From the NCBI GenBank assembly GCA_022575985.1, contig JAKSXM010000237.1, forward strand, positions 4,482,501 through 4,546,500: a stretch of 64,000 nucleotides of DNA, written 5' to 3'. Under the pieces are notes generated by a model that was not told where the DNA came from, ran no database searches, and was given only the letters and a program-made list of their open reading frames with translations. The stretch comes from Anagrus nilaparvatae (taxonomy: Eukaryota > Arthropoda > Insecta > Hymenoptera > Mymaridae). The stretch's first letter is position 1. The number at the start of each line of letters is the position of its first letter. Made by a program: the position numbers and the translations under genes. Below are positions 10,476 to 23,999 of the stretch, in pieces.

Positions 10476-12695
10476 AGAATGCAAAAAAAAAACGTGAACA
10501 CGAAATCGGTGATGGATACCAAAAAGATTACTGAGAATTGTTAGCTATAATTATATTACCTCTATATGAGTATTTCTACCAAAAAATACGTTTTAATAGC
10601 ACGAAAAATAAAAACAAAAATTTTTGACGGGGCCGCGCCGTGCCTACCTTGGCTAAATTTCATAGTAAAAACAACATTTTTTTTTTTAGAAGTGGTTTTT
10701 CTCTATAGTCCGGGGCATAGTGTGAAAAAAAAGGTCAAATTTCAAACTGACTCTGAAAGTGGATGAATTTTAGTGAAACCTTTTGCATTCGCTTCAGAAA
10801 AATAATGCTGACAAAGCGTCCTCCCGGAAAATTGTATAGTATGTCGGGGGGGGGGGGGGTGATTTTCCCACCCATTTTTTACCCCTTTTCCCCCCAATAT
10901 TGAAAAGTAGTAAAAAAATATTTTTTTACACTTTTTAACGATGCTATGTGGTTATTTAGGCCGGTAAATAAGAATTTGGGGTCAAAAATTACATTTAACA
11001 GGTTCCAAGGGGTGAATTTGGCCCTTTTTCACCCCAGTTACCCCAAAATATGACATAAATCTTAAATATACATTTTTTCAAAATAAAAGGTTTTTTAGGT
11101 CGCTGATCTCAATATAATATATACGTATATAAATATTCTACAGTAATTAATTCTATTATAATAATTGTGCACTTAAATTTTAAATTTCGACTGCACGTTT
11201 TGAAGAGTACTCCCAAAAATAAAATTTCATTTTTTTAAATAAAATTTAAAAAAATATTTAAAAGAAGAAATATTACATTTAGTTTTACTATTTCTTAATT
11301 AAAAATTATAAAGAAATAAATTACAGAGCAAAAATATGAAGAAAAAAAACACTTATTAAAAAATAGAAAATTGAATGTATAGTAAACAATAAATTTATTT
11401 TAGTAAATGTAATAATTTCTCTTTTAAGAATGTTAATTTAATAATTTATTCAAAACCCATTTATTTAATTAAAAATTGCAAAATTCACCCTTTTGAACCT
11501 GCCAAATGTGATTTTTGACCTCATTTTAGAGATCAGCGCCCAAAAAAAACCTACTTGACCCTTTCAAAATAAAAAAATCAATTTTTTTGTAAATATGAAT
11601 TTTTGAGGGTTGAAAGGGGTAAAAATGGCCAATTTTACCTTTCATAACCTCTTTAATGTAATTTTTTACATCATTTTTGAGATCAGCGCCCAAAAAAACA
11701 TACTAGACCCTTTCAAAATAAAAAAATTAATTCTTTTGAAAAAATGAATTTTGACGTGTCGAAAGGGGTGAAAAATGGCCAATTTCACCCTTTAGAACCT
11801 GCTAATGTAATTTCTGACATCATTTTTGAAATCAGCGCCCAAAAAAATCTATTAAACCTTTTCAAAATAAAAAAAATTTTTTTTTTTTTTAAATGAATTT
11901 TTTAGGGGTGAAAGGGGTTAAAAATGGCCTATTTCACCCTTCAGAACCTGCTAAATGTAATTTCTGACATCATTTTTGAAATCAGCGGCCAAAAAAACCT
12001 ACTAGACCCATTCAGAATAAAAAAAAAAATTCTTTTTAAAAAATGAATTTTTTACGGGTCAAAAGGGGTGAAAAATGGCCAATTTCACCCTTTAGAATCT
12101 GCTAAATGTAATTTTTGACATCATTTTTGAGATCAGCGACCTAAAAAACCTATATAGTTAATTTTATTTTGAAAAAATGTATATTTAAGATTTATTTCAT
12201 ATTTTGGGGTAACTGGGGTGAAAAAAGGCCAAATTCACCCCTTGGAACCTGTTAAATGTAATTTTTGACCCCAAATTCTTATTCACCGACCTATATAACC
12301 ACATAGCATCGTTAAAAAGTGTAAAAAAAATATTTTTTTGCTACTTTTCAATATTGGGGGGGAAAGGAGTGAAAAATGGCTGGGAAAATAACCCCCCCCC
12401 CCGACATACTATACAATTTTCCGGGGGGACGCTTTGTCGGCAATATTTTTCTGAAGCGAATGCAAAAGGTTTCACTAAAATTCATCCACTTTTATAGGGA
12501 CTTCGAGGTGAAAAACACATTTCCCCGGACTACTAGCAATCCAAAATTCATCTATTTCTTAAAATTTTAATTATCAAAAATGTTATTTTAAAAATTTGGG
12601 ATAGCGCAGATGAAAAACGCGGTTTTTGACATAAAAGTGGAAAAATCTTTTTTGCACCCATCGCCGATTCCATGTTCCCGTTTTTTATGCATTCT
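10476..12695. mobile_element. Foldback element FB1 with tandem-repeat core
   Basis: Long inverted arms: the left arm (10476 to about 11105) matches the reverse complement of the right arm (about 12140 to 12695), including GAATGC at both outer edges, the segment with a G or C homopolymer run followed by the ACATACTATACAATTTTCCGG phrase in one orientation, and GTAACTGGGGTGAAAAA in the inner arm. The centre, 11456-12150, holds five head-to-tail units of about 140-160 bp, each with GATCAGCGCCCAAAAAAA or a close variant. This is the architecture of foldback elements, which carry no transposase and need one in trans. I could not identify a target duplication. The short plus-strand frames at 10566 and 12376 lie in the arms and are not genes. 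Confidence 0.8.
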
Positions 12696-14290
12696 GTACG
12701 GTAGGAACGACTCTGTTAAATTTTTTTTTTTTAATCCAATAATCAGAAAATCAATTTTTAAATTTATAATTTTCTCGCAATTGATTTGATATCATTATTA
12801 TATATTTTATTGCTACATCTCAGAAGTTTCATTCATGAGTGCAAAAAAAAAATGCTTTGAATCTTAAGGGGTAATAAATAATATTTGCCAAAAACTTAAA
12901 AAATGTTGTTTAGACAATGTATAATACTAACCTGTATCAAATTTTAAAATTAAAAAAAAATGTTGGCAATTTTTTTACTGATGGTGATTGATAAATAAAT
13001 TAAATAAATATTTTGCGTCTTAATGTATGACTCTTTACAATAGTCAGATGTTATAGTTTCCAATTTTAAATTTTCCAATATATTTTGTATCTGCTACTTA
13101 ATTTCTGACATTAAATATTTAATAGATTTGAATATCTATTTAAAGTTTAAAGAACAAAAATTATAATGAATATTTTTTTACATGAAATGTTAAAATTTAA
13201 TTTTTATAATATTCAAAAAAATAGAAAAATATATATAATTAATTAATTTTTTTTAATTTTACATTATTTTATATTAAATTATTACATTGTTGCACTTTTA
13301 ATAACTTTAAAAAATATTTAAACTAAAGTTTTATTTTAAAGATCTATATAAAAAAAGAATTAATTAAATTTTCTTTAAAATCAAATATATATTTTAAAAA
13401 TATAAAATATATATACCTGATGTGTCAATAAAGATTTTTTTCAAAATGCACAGTTATGGCGCGTGTTATTCTCTTAATGCAACAAAATAGAAAGGGGTAT
13501 ATTTTGTAAACAATACAAAATGTTTAGATGAATCACGCCTCAAAAATTTGTATTACAGGTTTTCTTATCTTCTTATAAAAAAGTTTTAATTATTTTTATA
13601 TACCTGCAAGCAAGAAGTTAAAATTTTTCTTTTTAAATTTAAGAAAATATATATTTGAAATACTATTTCTAAAATATTTTACATGGAATTTATTAAAAAA
13701 ACTTATAAATAATTTTTATAATTATGTCATAAGGCCAAAAATCTTTTTAAATAATTATTTGTGTTATTTTATTAATATTTTCAATATTTAAAAATTTTTA
13801 TTAATATTTCTTATTATTATGATCATAAACTAAAATTAACATTCATTTTTAATAATTTTTAAGATATTCGAATTTAATAAATAATTTTTAAAATATTTTT
13901 TTTTTATGTTAAAAAAATAATTTCATCAATACGGTAATATATTTTATAATAAATTTTTTAATTAAATTTGGATGGTAAATAACTATAAGAATTCAAGAAT
14001 TACATTTAACTAATAAATTAAAATATAATTATTAATTTAAATAATTATAAGTACTATAATTATTTAAAATGCATTTATTTAATTGCCTAATATGAATAAT
14101 TTACATATATCTTACCTTTCATATACTTTATTATCTTGAATTTATCTCAAATTGTCACTTATTTTGAATACAATCCCATAGAGCACTACTACGCGACTAT
14201 AGTATTTTTACTATTAAATAAGGTAGCATCAATGGCTTATCGAGGATAGAAGAAACGCCTAGGTTTTTAAAGCCCTCAACGTTATAAGAT
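12696..14290. other. AT-rich right part of CMC element
   Basis: Low-complexity DNA with very few G or C. No ORF, RNA or repeat worth naming was seen until the subterminal repeats at 14297. Confidence 0.5.
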
Positions 14291-14296
14291 AGTACA

Positions 14297-14436
14297 GAGG
14301 TGGCACCTACATTTTAAAGTTAATTCTAATAGAAGTACCGAACTGATTTTCTTACAGTATATTCCAGAGGTGGCACCTATATTTTAAAGATAATTCTAAT
14401 AGAGGGATCGAAGTAATTTCTTTAAAGTACTTGCCT
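14297..14436 (+). repeat. Subterminal direct repeats of the CMC element
   Basis: Two copies, 70 bp apart (14297 and 14367), of GAGGTGGCACCTA, ATTTTAAAG and TAATTCTAATAGA. CACTA transposons usually carry such subterminal repeats as binding sites for their accessory protein; that role here is inference. Confidence 0.75.
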
Positions 14437-14455
14437 AGAAAAAATAGCTATACCT

Positions 14456-14489
14456 TCATAAGCGTTATATCAAAAAATTTTTCTCTGTG
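14456..14489 (-). repeat. Right terminal inverted repeat of CMC element
   Basis: Reverse complement begins CACAGAGAAAAATTTTTTG and matches the left end. It is followed by TA (14490-14491), the second copy of the target duplication, and then satellite sequence in register. Confidence 0.9.
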
Positions 14490-17400
14490 TAATTACAAAA
14501 TTTCTATAAAAAAGGACAGTATTCGAGAACATTTAAGTGGGGAATATTCTGCTAAATTCAATACTAATATTTCAATGCTATCATTGCATAAAAATAATTG
14601 AAATTACAAAATTTCTATAAAAGAGGTCAATATTTGAAAACATTTAAGTGGGGTATATTTTGCTAAATTCAATGCTAATATTTCGATGCTATCATTGCTT
14701 AAAAACATTGAGAATCAACTTTTCTATAAAACAGGGGAAAAAAATTTAAAGTGGGTTATATTTTGCTAAATTGAATACTATTAATTCAATGCTATTATTG
14801 CATAAAAAAAATTGAAATTACAACACTTCTATAAAAGAGGATAGTATTCGAAAACATTTAAGTGGGGTATATTTTGCTAAATTCAGTACTAATAATTCAA
14901 TGCTATTATTGCTTAAAAACCAATAAAATTACAACATTTTTATAAAACAGGCCAGTATTCTGAAACATTTATGTGGGGTATATTTTGCTAAATGCAGTAC
15001 TAATAATTCAATGCTATTATTGCATAAAAACCATTTAAATCACAACATTTCTATAGAACATGACAGTATTCAAAAACATTTATGTGGGGCATATTCTGCT
15101 AAATTGAATACTAATAATTCAATGCTATTATTGCATAAAAGCAATTGAAATTACAACATTTCTATAAAAGAGGACAAAATTCAAAAACATTTAAGTGAGT
15201 AAATTTTGCTAAATTCAATACTAATATTTCGATGCTATCATTGCTTAAAAACATTGAAATTCAACTTTTCTATAAAACAGGGGAAAAAAATTTAAAGTAA
15301 GTTATATTTTGCTAAATTGAATACTATTAATTCAATGCTATTATTGCATAAAAACCATTAAAATTACAACATTTCTATAAAAGAGGATAGTATTCGAAAA
15401 CATTTAAGTGGGTAATATTTTGCTAAATTCAGTATACTAATTATTTAATGCTATTATTGCATAAAAACAATTGAAATTACAACATTTCTATAAAAAAAGA
15501 CAGTATTCGAGAACATTTAAGTGGGGAATATTCTGCTAAATTGAATACTAATAAATCAATGCTATTATTACTTAAAAACAATTGTAATTACAAAATTTCT
15601 ATAAAAAAGGACAGTATTCGAGAACATTTAAAGTGGGTTATATTTTGCTAAATTGAATACTAATATTTCAATGCTATCATTGCATAAAAATAATTGAAAT
15701 TACAAAATTTCTATAAAAGAGGTCAATATTTGAAAACATTTAAGTGGGGTATATTTTGCTAAATTCAATGCTAATATTTCGATTCTATCATTGCTTAAAA
15801 ACATTGAGAATCAACTTTTCTATAAAACAGGGGAAAAAAATTTAAAGTGGGGTATATTTTGCTAAATTCAGTACTAATAATTCAATGCTATTATTGCTTA
15901 AAAACCAATAAAATTACAACATTTTTATAAAACAGTCCAGTATTCTGAAACATTTATGTGGGGTATATTTTGCTAAATGCAGTACTAATAATTCAATGCT
16001 ATTATTGCATAAAAACCATTTAAATCACAACATTTCTATAGAACATGACAGTATTCAAAAACATTTATGTGGGGCATATTCTGCTAAATTGAATACTAAT
16101 AATTCAATGCTATTATTGCATAAAAGCAATTGAAATTACAACATTTCTATAAAAGAGGACAAAATTCAAAAACATTTAAGTGAGTAAATTTTGCTAAATT
16201 CAATACTAATATTTCGATGCTATCATTGCTTAAAAACATTGAAATTCAACTTTTCTATAAAACAGGGGAAAAAAATTTAAAGTAGGTTATATTTTGCTAA
16301 ATTGAATACTATTAATTCAATGCTATTATTGCATAAAAACCATTAAAATTACAACATTTCTATAGAACATGACAGTATTCGAAAACATTTAAGTGGGGCA
16401 TATTCTGCTAAATTGAATACTAATAATTCAATGATATTATTGCATAAAAACAATTGAAATTACAACATTTCTATAAAAGAGGATAGTATTCGAAAACATT
16501 TAAGTGGGGTATATTTTGCTAAATTCAGTACTAATAATTCAATGATTTTATTGCATAAAAACAATTGAAATTACAACATTTCTATAGAACATGACAGTAT
16601 TCGAAAACATTTAAGTGGGGAATATTCTGCTAAATTGAATACTAATAAATCAATGCTATTATTACTTAAAAACAATTGTAATTACAAAATTTCTATAAAA
16701 AAGGACAGTATTCGAGAACATTTAAGTGGGGAATATTCTGCTAAATTCAATACTAATATTTCAATGCTATCATTGCATAAAAATAATTGAAATTACAAAA
16801 TTTCTATAAAAGAGGTCAATATTTGAAAACATTTAAGTGGGGAATATTTTGCTAAATTCAATGCTAATATTTCGATGCTATCATTGCTTAAAAACATTGA
16901 GAATCAAGTTTTCTATAAAACAGGGGAAAAAAATTTAAAGTGGGTTATATTTTGCTAAATTGAATACTAATAATTCAATGCTATTATTGCATAAAAAAAA
17001 TTGAAATTACAACATTTTTATAAAAGAGGAAAGTATTCGAAAACATTTAAGTGGGGTATATTTTGCTAAATTCAGTACTAATAATTCAATGATTTTATTG
17101 CATAAAAGCAATTGAAATTACAACATTTCTATAAAAGAGGACAAAATTCAAAAACATTTAAGTGAGTAAATTTTGCTAAATTCAATACTAATATTTCGAT
17201 GCTATCATTGCTTAAAAACATTGAAATTCAACTTTTCTATAAAACAGGGGAAAAAAATTTAAAGTAGGTTATATTTTGCTAAATTGAATACTATTAATTC
17301 AATGCTATTATTGCATAAAAACCATTAAAATTACAACATTTCTATAGAACATGACAGTATTCGAAAACATTTAAGTGGGGCATATTCTGCTAAATTGAAT

Positions 17401-20400
17401 ACTAATAATTCAATGATATTATTGCATAAAAACAATTGAAATTACAACATTTCTATAAAAGAGGATAGTATTCGAAAACATTTAAGTGGGGTATATTTTG
17501 CTAAATTCAGTACTAATAATTCAATGATTTTATTGCATAAAAACAATTGAAATTACAACATTTCTATAGAACATGACAGTATTCGAAAACATTTAAGTGG
17601 GGAATATTCTGCTAAATTGAATACTAATAAATCAATGCTATTATTACTTAAAAACAATTGTAATTACAAAATTTCTATAAAAAAGGACAGTATTCGAGAA
17701 CATTTAAGTGGGGAATATTCTGCTAAATTCAATACTAATATTTCAATGCTATCATTGCATAAAAATAATTGAAATTACAAAATTTCTATAAAAGAGGTCA
17801 ATATTTGAAAACATTTAAGTGGGGTATATTTTGCTAAATTCAATGCTAATATTTCGATGCTATCATTGCTTAAAAACATTGAGAATCAACTTTTCTATAA
17901 AACAGGGGAAAAAAATTTAAAGTGGGTTATATTTTGCTAAATTGAATACTAATAATTCAATGCTATTATTGCATAAAAAAAATTGAAATTACAACATTTT
18001 TATAAAAGAGGAAAGTATTCGAAAACATTTAAGTGGGGTATATTTTGCTAAATTCAGTACTAATAATTCAATGGTATTATTGCTTAAAAACCAATAAAAT
18101 TACAACATTTTTATAAAACAGGCCAGTATTCTGAAACATTTATGTGGGGTATATTTTGCTAAATGCAGTACTAATAATTCAATGCTATTATTGCATAAAA
18201 ACCATTTAAATCACAACATTTCTATAGAACATGACAGTATTCAAAAACATTTATGTGGGGCATATTCTGCTAAATTGAATACTAATAATTCAATGCTATT
18301 ATTGCATAAAAGCAATTGAAATTACAACATTTCTATAAAAGAGGACAAAATTCAAAAACATTTAAGTGAGTAAATTTTGCTAAATTCAATACTAATATTT
18401 CGATGCTATCATTGCTTAAAAACATTGAAATTCAACTTTTCTATAAAACAGGGGAAAAAAATTTAAAGTAGGTTATATTTTGCTAAATTGAATACTATTA
18501 ATTCAATGCTATTATTGCATAAAAACTATTAAAATTACATCATTTCTATAGAACATGACAGTATTCGAAAACATTTAAGTGGGGCATATTCTGCTAAATT
18601 GAATACTAATAATTCAATGATATTATTGCATAAAAACAATTGAAATTACAACATTTCTATAAAAGAGGATAGTATTCGAAAACATTTAAGTGGGGTATAT
18701 TTCGCTAAATTCAGTACTAATAATTCAATGATTTTATTGCATAAAAACAATTGAAATTACAACATTTCTATAGAACATGACAGTATTCGAAAACATTTAA
18801 GTGGGGAATATTCTGCTAAATTGAATACTAATAAATCAATGTTATTATTACTTAAAAACAATTGTAATTACAAAATTTCTATAAAAAAGGACAGTATTCG
18901 AGAACATTTAAGTGGGGAATATTCTGCTAAATTCAATACTAATATTTCAATGCTATCATTGCATAAAAATAATTGAAATTACAAAATTTCTATAAAAGAG
19001 GTCAATATTTGAAAACATTTAAGTGGGGTATATTTTGCTAAATTCAATGCTAATATTTCGATGCTTTCATTGCTTAAAAACATTGAGAATCAACTTTTCT
19101 ATAAAACAGGGGAAAAAAATTTAAAGTGGGTTATATTTTGCTAAATTGAATACTAATAATTCAATGCTATTATTGCATAAAAAAAATTGAAATTACAACA
19201 TTTTTATAAAAGAGGAAAGTATTCGAAAACATTTAAGTGGGGTATATTTTTCTAAATTCAGTATACTAATAATTCAATGCTATTATTGCATAAAAACCAT
19301 TAAAATTACAATATTTCTATAAAACAGGACAGTATTTAAAAACATTTAAGTGGGGTATATTTTGCTTAATTCAGTACTAATAATTCAATGCTATTATTGC
19401 ATAAAAACCATTAAAATTACAACATTTCTATAGAACATGACAGTATTCGAAAACATTTAAGTGGGGCATATTCTGCTAAATTCAATACTAATAATTCAAT
19501 GCTATTATTGCATAAAAACAATTGAAATTACAACATTTCTAGAAAAGAGGAAAAAATTCAAAAACATTTAAGTGAGTATATTTTGCTAAATTCAATACCA
19601 ATATTTCGATGCTATCATTGCTTATAAACATTGAAATTCAACTTTTCTATAAAACAGGGGAAAAAAATTTAAAGTAGGTTATATTTTGCTAAATTGAATA
19701 CTATTAATTCAATGCTATTATTGCATAAAAACCATTAAAATTACAACATTTCTATAGAACATGACAGTATTCGAAAACATTTAAGTGGGGCATATTCTGC
19801 TAAATTGAATACTAATAATTCAATGATATTATTGCATAAAAACAATTGAAATTACAACATTTTTATAAAAGAGGATAGTATTCGAAAACATTTAAGTGGG
19901 GTATTTTTGCTAAATTCAGTACTAATAATTCAATGATTTTATTGCATAAAAACAATTGAAATTACAACATTTCTATAGAACATGACAGTATTCGAAAACA
20001 TTTAAGTGGGGCATATTCTGCTAAATTGAATACTAATAAATCAATGCTATTATTACTTAAAAACAATTGTAATTACAAAATTTCTATAAAAAAGGTCAGT
20101 ATTCGAGAACATTTAAGTTGGGAATATTCTGCTAATTTCAATACTAATATTTCAATGCTATCATTGCATAAAAATAATTGAAATTACAAAATTTCTATAA
20201 AAGAGGTCAATATTTTAAAACATTTAAGTGGGGTATATTTTGCTAAATTCAATGCTAATATTTCGATGCTATCATTGCTTAAAAACATTGAGAATCAACT
20301 TTTCTATAAAACAGGGGAAAAAAATTTAAAGTGGGTTATATTTTGCTAAATTGAATACTATTAATTCAATGCTATTATTGCATAAAAAAAATTGAAATTA

Positions 20401-22419
20401 CAACACTTCTATAAAAGAGGATAGTATTCGAAAACATTTAAGTGGGGTATATTTTGCTAAATTCAGTACTAATAATTCAATGCTATTATTGCTTAAAAAC
20501 CAATAAAATTACAACATTTTTATAAAACAGGCCAGTATTCTGAAACATTTATGTGGGGTATATTTTGCTAAATGCAGTACTAATAATTCAATGCTATTAT
20601 TGCATAAAAACCATTTAAATCACAACATTTCTATAGAACATGACAGTATTCAAAAACATTTATGTGGGGCATATTCTGCTAAATTGAATACTAATAATTC
20701 AATGCTATTATTGCATAAAAGCAATTGAAATTACAACATTTCTATAAAAGAGGACAAAATTCAAAAACATTTAAGTGAGTAAATTTTGCTAAATTCAATA
20801 CTAATATTTCGATGCTATCATTGCTTAAAAACATTGAAATTCAACTTTTCTATAAAACAGGGGAAAAAAATTTAAAGTAGGTTATATTTTGCTAAATTGA
20901 ATACTACTAATTCAATGCTATTATTGCATAAAAACCATTAAAATTACAACATTTCTATAAAAGAGGATAGTATTCGAAAACATTTAAGTGGGTAATATTT
21001 TGCTAAATTCAGTATACTAATTATTTAATGCTATTATTGCATAAAAACAATTGAAATTACAACATTTCTATAAAAAAAGACAGTATTCGAGAACATTTAA
21101 GTGGGGAATATTCTGCTAAATTGAATACTAATAAATCAATGCTATTATTACTTAAAAACAATTGTAATTACAAAATTTCTATAAAAAAGGACAGTATTCG
21201 AGAACATTTAAGTGGGGCATATTCTGCTAAATTCAATACTAATATTTCAATGCTATCATTGCATAAAAATAATTGAAATTACAAAATTTCTATAAAAAAG
21301 GACAGTATTCGAGAACATTTAAGTGGGGCATATTCTGCTAAATTCAATACTAATATTTCAATGCTATCATTGCATAAAAATAATTGAAATTACAAAATTT
21401 CTATAAAAGAGGTCAATATTTGAAAACATTTAAGTGGGGTATATTTTGCTAAATTCAATGCTAATATTTCGATGCTATCATTGCTTAAAAACATTGAGAA
21501 TCAGCTTTTCTATAAAACAGGGGAAAAAAATTTAAAGTGGGTTATATTTTGCTAAATTGAATACTAATAATTCAATGCTATTATTGCATAAAAAAAATTG
21601 AAATTACAACATTTTTATAAAAGAGGAAAGTATTCGAAAACATTTAAGTGGGGTATATTTTTCTAAATTCAGTATACTAATAATTCAATGCTATTATTGC
21701 ATAAAAACCATTAAAATTACAACATTTCTATAAAACAGGACAGTATTTAAAAACATTTAAGTGGGGTATATTTTGCTTAATTCAGTACTAATAATTCAAT
21801 GCTATTATTGCATAAAAACCATTAAAATTACAACATTTCTATAGAACATGACAGTATTCGAAAACATTTAAGTGGGGCATATTCTGCTAAATTCAATACT
21901 AATAATTCAATGCTATTATTGCATAAAAACAATTGAAATTACAACATTTCTAGAAAAGAGGACAAAATTCAAAAACATTTAAGTGAGTATATTTTGCTAA
22001 ATTCAATACCAATATTTCGTTGCTATCATTGATTATAAACATTGAAATTCAACTTTTCTATAAAACAGGGGAAAAAAATTTAAAGTGGGTTATATTTTGC
22101 TAAATTAAATACTAATAATTCAATGCTACTATTGCATAAAAACCATTAAAATTACAACATTTCTATAAAAGAGGACAGTATTCGAAAACATTTAAGTGGG
22201 TAATATTTTGCTAAATTCAGTATACTAATTATTTAATGCTATTATTGCATAAAAACAATTGAAATTACAACATTTCTATAAAAAAAGACAGTATTCGAGA
22301 ACATTTAAGTGGGGAATATTCTGCTAAATTGAATACTAATATTTCAATGCTACGATTGTATAAAAATATTTGATATTACAAAATTTCTTTAAAAGAGGAC
22401 CGTATTCGAAAACATTTAA
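14490..22419 (+). repeat. 111-bp satellite with 11-mer higher-order repeats
   Basis: The shortened monomer variant (AAAAACATTGAGAATCAAC) marks positions 14701, 15797, 16890, 17872, 19076, 20281 and 21487. Steps are 1096, 1093, 982, 1204, 1205 and 1206 bp. These differ by multiples of 111 bp, so the basic unit is 11 monomers (11 x 111 less two 8-bp deletions = 1205) with 10-mer and 9-mer deletion forms. Copies of the same position in the unit look far more alike than neighbours do, as expected for homogenised arrays near centromeres or heterochromatin. No gene lies here; short frames in it are chance. Confidence 0.95.
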
Positions 22420-23198
22420 CGACGCTCTGGCCTTGAATCCCAAGTCGTTGAGTGGTAAAAAAAAAATACACATTTAAATATTTAAATGATACAAATAATA
22501 CTTTATAAATTCAAAAAATTAATTTTTTAATAATATTTACTAATTTAATGGTAAATATCTCTTAATTTTACTAATTTACATTTAATGCGTTATTACTTTT
22601 TAATCACGCAGTACTTCTGCAAAAAGAACAAATTCAAAACTCAAATTTAAACTCCCGTGTATATATTTATTAACTATATATTAGTATTTCTTATTAAATG
22701 CAGTTTACAAATTATTTTATGGAAAAAAATTTATTTTAAAATAATTATTATTACTTAATTAATAAATATGAAATTACGAATAAAGAATAATATTAAAATT
22801 GTGTTTTTATTTACTATAACCTTAGTGCGCGCGCTTTGTACAGTAAACAAACAATATGGCGTCCTTGCTGCTAAAACTGCGTTATCAAATTTTTTTCGTT
22901 TAATTACACGAAATTTCCCACGTATACCTCATATTTGGAAAGTACCAATAAATTCTTTAAGCTTTGAATATTCAATTTATCACTATCTGCATTCGGGAAT
23001 TCGCGATTTGATGGTAAAAATAATCAACTTCCTGAATTCTTCCCATAAGTCTAATGTAATATTTACTTATCTTTGGACCTTTATATCTCAAAGTTATGCA
23101 CGACTATCGACTATAAGGTCCATACCATTCGATTCCTGAGACTTTCCTCTAATAACCAGTATATGCCTTATTTGGGGAATTCATTGGCCAGAGCGTCC
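22420..23198. mobile_element. Non-autonomous TTAA-site transposon (779 bp)
   Basis: Interrupts a satellite monomer that elsewhere reads ACATTTAAGTGGGG. TTAA occurs on both sides (22416-22419 and 23199-23202). The ends are CGACGCTCTGGCC and, in reverse, GGACGCTCTGGCC, a short inverted repeat with one mismatch in 13. TTAA duplication is typical of piggyBac and Kolobok superfamilies; the ends do not decide between them. The plus frame at 22768-23139 (123 aa) has no transposase motif, and I treat it as chance or captured sequence. Confidence 0.8.
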
Positions 23199-23838
23199 TT
23201 AAGTGGGGTATATTTTACTAAATTCAATACTAATAATTCAATGCTATTATTGCATAAAAACAATTGTAATTACAAAATTTCTATAAAAAAAGACAGTATT
23301 TGAGAACATTTAAGTGGGGAATATTCTGCTAAATTCAATACTAATATTTCAATGCTATCATTGCATTAAAATAATTGAAATTACAAAATTTCTATAAAAG
23401 AGGTCAATATTTAAAAACATTTAAGTGGGGAATATTCTGCTAAATTCAATACTAATATTTCAATGCTATCATTGCTTAAAAATATTTTACATTACAAAAT
23501 TTTTATAAAAGAGGTCAATATTTGAAAACATTTAAGTGGGGTATATTTTGCTAAATTCAATACTAATATTTCAATGCTACGATTGTATCAAAATATTTGA
23601 AATTACAAAATTTCTATAAAAGAGGACCGTATTCGAAAACATTTCAGTGGGGTATATTTTACTAAATTCAATACTAAAATTTCAATGCTATAATTGCATA
23701 AAAATAATTGAAATTGCAACATTTCTATAAAACAGGACAGTATTTGAAAACATTTGAGTGGGGAATAATCTGCTAAATTCAATACTAATATTTCAATGCT
23801 ATTATTGCATAAAATTAATTGAAATTACAACATTTCAT
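23199..23838 (+). repeat. 111-bp satellite, diverged edge block
   Basis: Continuation of the same array after the TTAA element, about six monomers, less alike than those in the main array and ending with ACAACATTTCATG near 23838. Divergence at an array edge is usual because recombination homogenises the interior. Confidence 0.9.
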
Positions 23839-23999
23839 GTCTACAACATGAAAATCTTTCAAATATTTCAATGTATATTGTCGGGTGTTTTATATATGAA
23901 AAAATTCGAGAAATTTCACCAAATAAGAAATTGGATATCCGCTGTCTTAAACATGAAAAACCCTAAAATTCAAAAATTTTGACTGTAAGTCATTTTTTT
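23839..23999 (-). repeat. Short fragment of the 168-bp tandem repeat
   Basis: Contains ATATTGTCGGGTGTTTTATA and a GGATATCCGCTGTCTTAAACATG phrase split over 23932-23954. In reverse these match the repeat at 54360-55985 (CCGACAATATAGATTG and GCCGATATCCATTT). It links satellite and T24 here in the same order as in the copy around 56-58 kb. Confidence 0.6.

Larger units (their letters stand above)
1649..14489 (-). mobile_element. CMC/EnSpm-like DNA transposon, about 12.8 kb
   Basis: The element interrupts the 111-bp satellite at a site that elsewhere reads CAATTGTAATTAC. It is bounded by inverted ends starting CACAGAGAAAAATTTTTTG and flanked by TA on both sides, consistent with a 2-bp TA duplication. 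It encodes a CACTA-type transposase and a spliced companion gene, both on the minus strand. Subterminal direct repeats lie near the right end, as is common in CACTA elements. The CACAG end and two-base duplication fit the CMC group (CACTA, Mirage, Chapaev); the exact family is inference. Much of the length is AT-rich non-coding DNA and nested foldback repeats, so the ancestral element was probably smaller. Because the transposase frame is open and the TIRs are well kept, insertion may be fairly recent. Confidence 0.85.

Noticed and set aside
10566..12570. Frames of 64-66 codons at the edges of FB1
   Set aside because: They lie in the inverted arms, contain homopolymer runs and lack any domain.
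14490..22419. Regularly spaced repeats that might suggest a CRISPR array
   Set aside because: Units are contiguous 111-bp monomers without unique spacers, in a eukaryotic context.
22768..23139. 123-codon frame inside the TTAA element
   Set aside because: No transposase motif, no homologous copy in the window, and the frame overlaps another open frame of equal quality.
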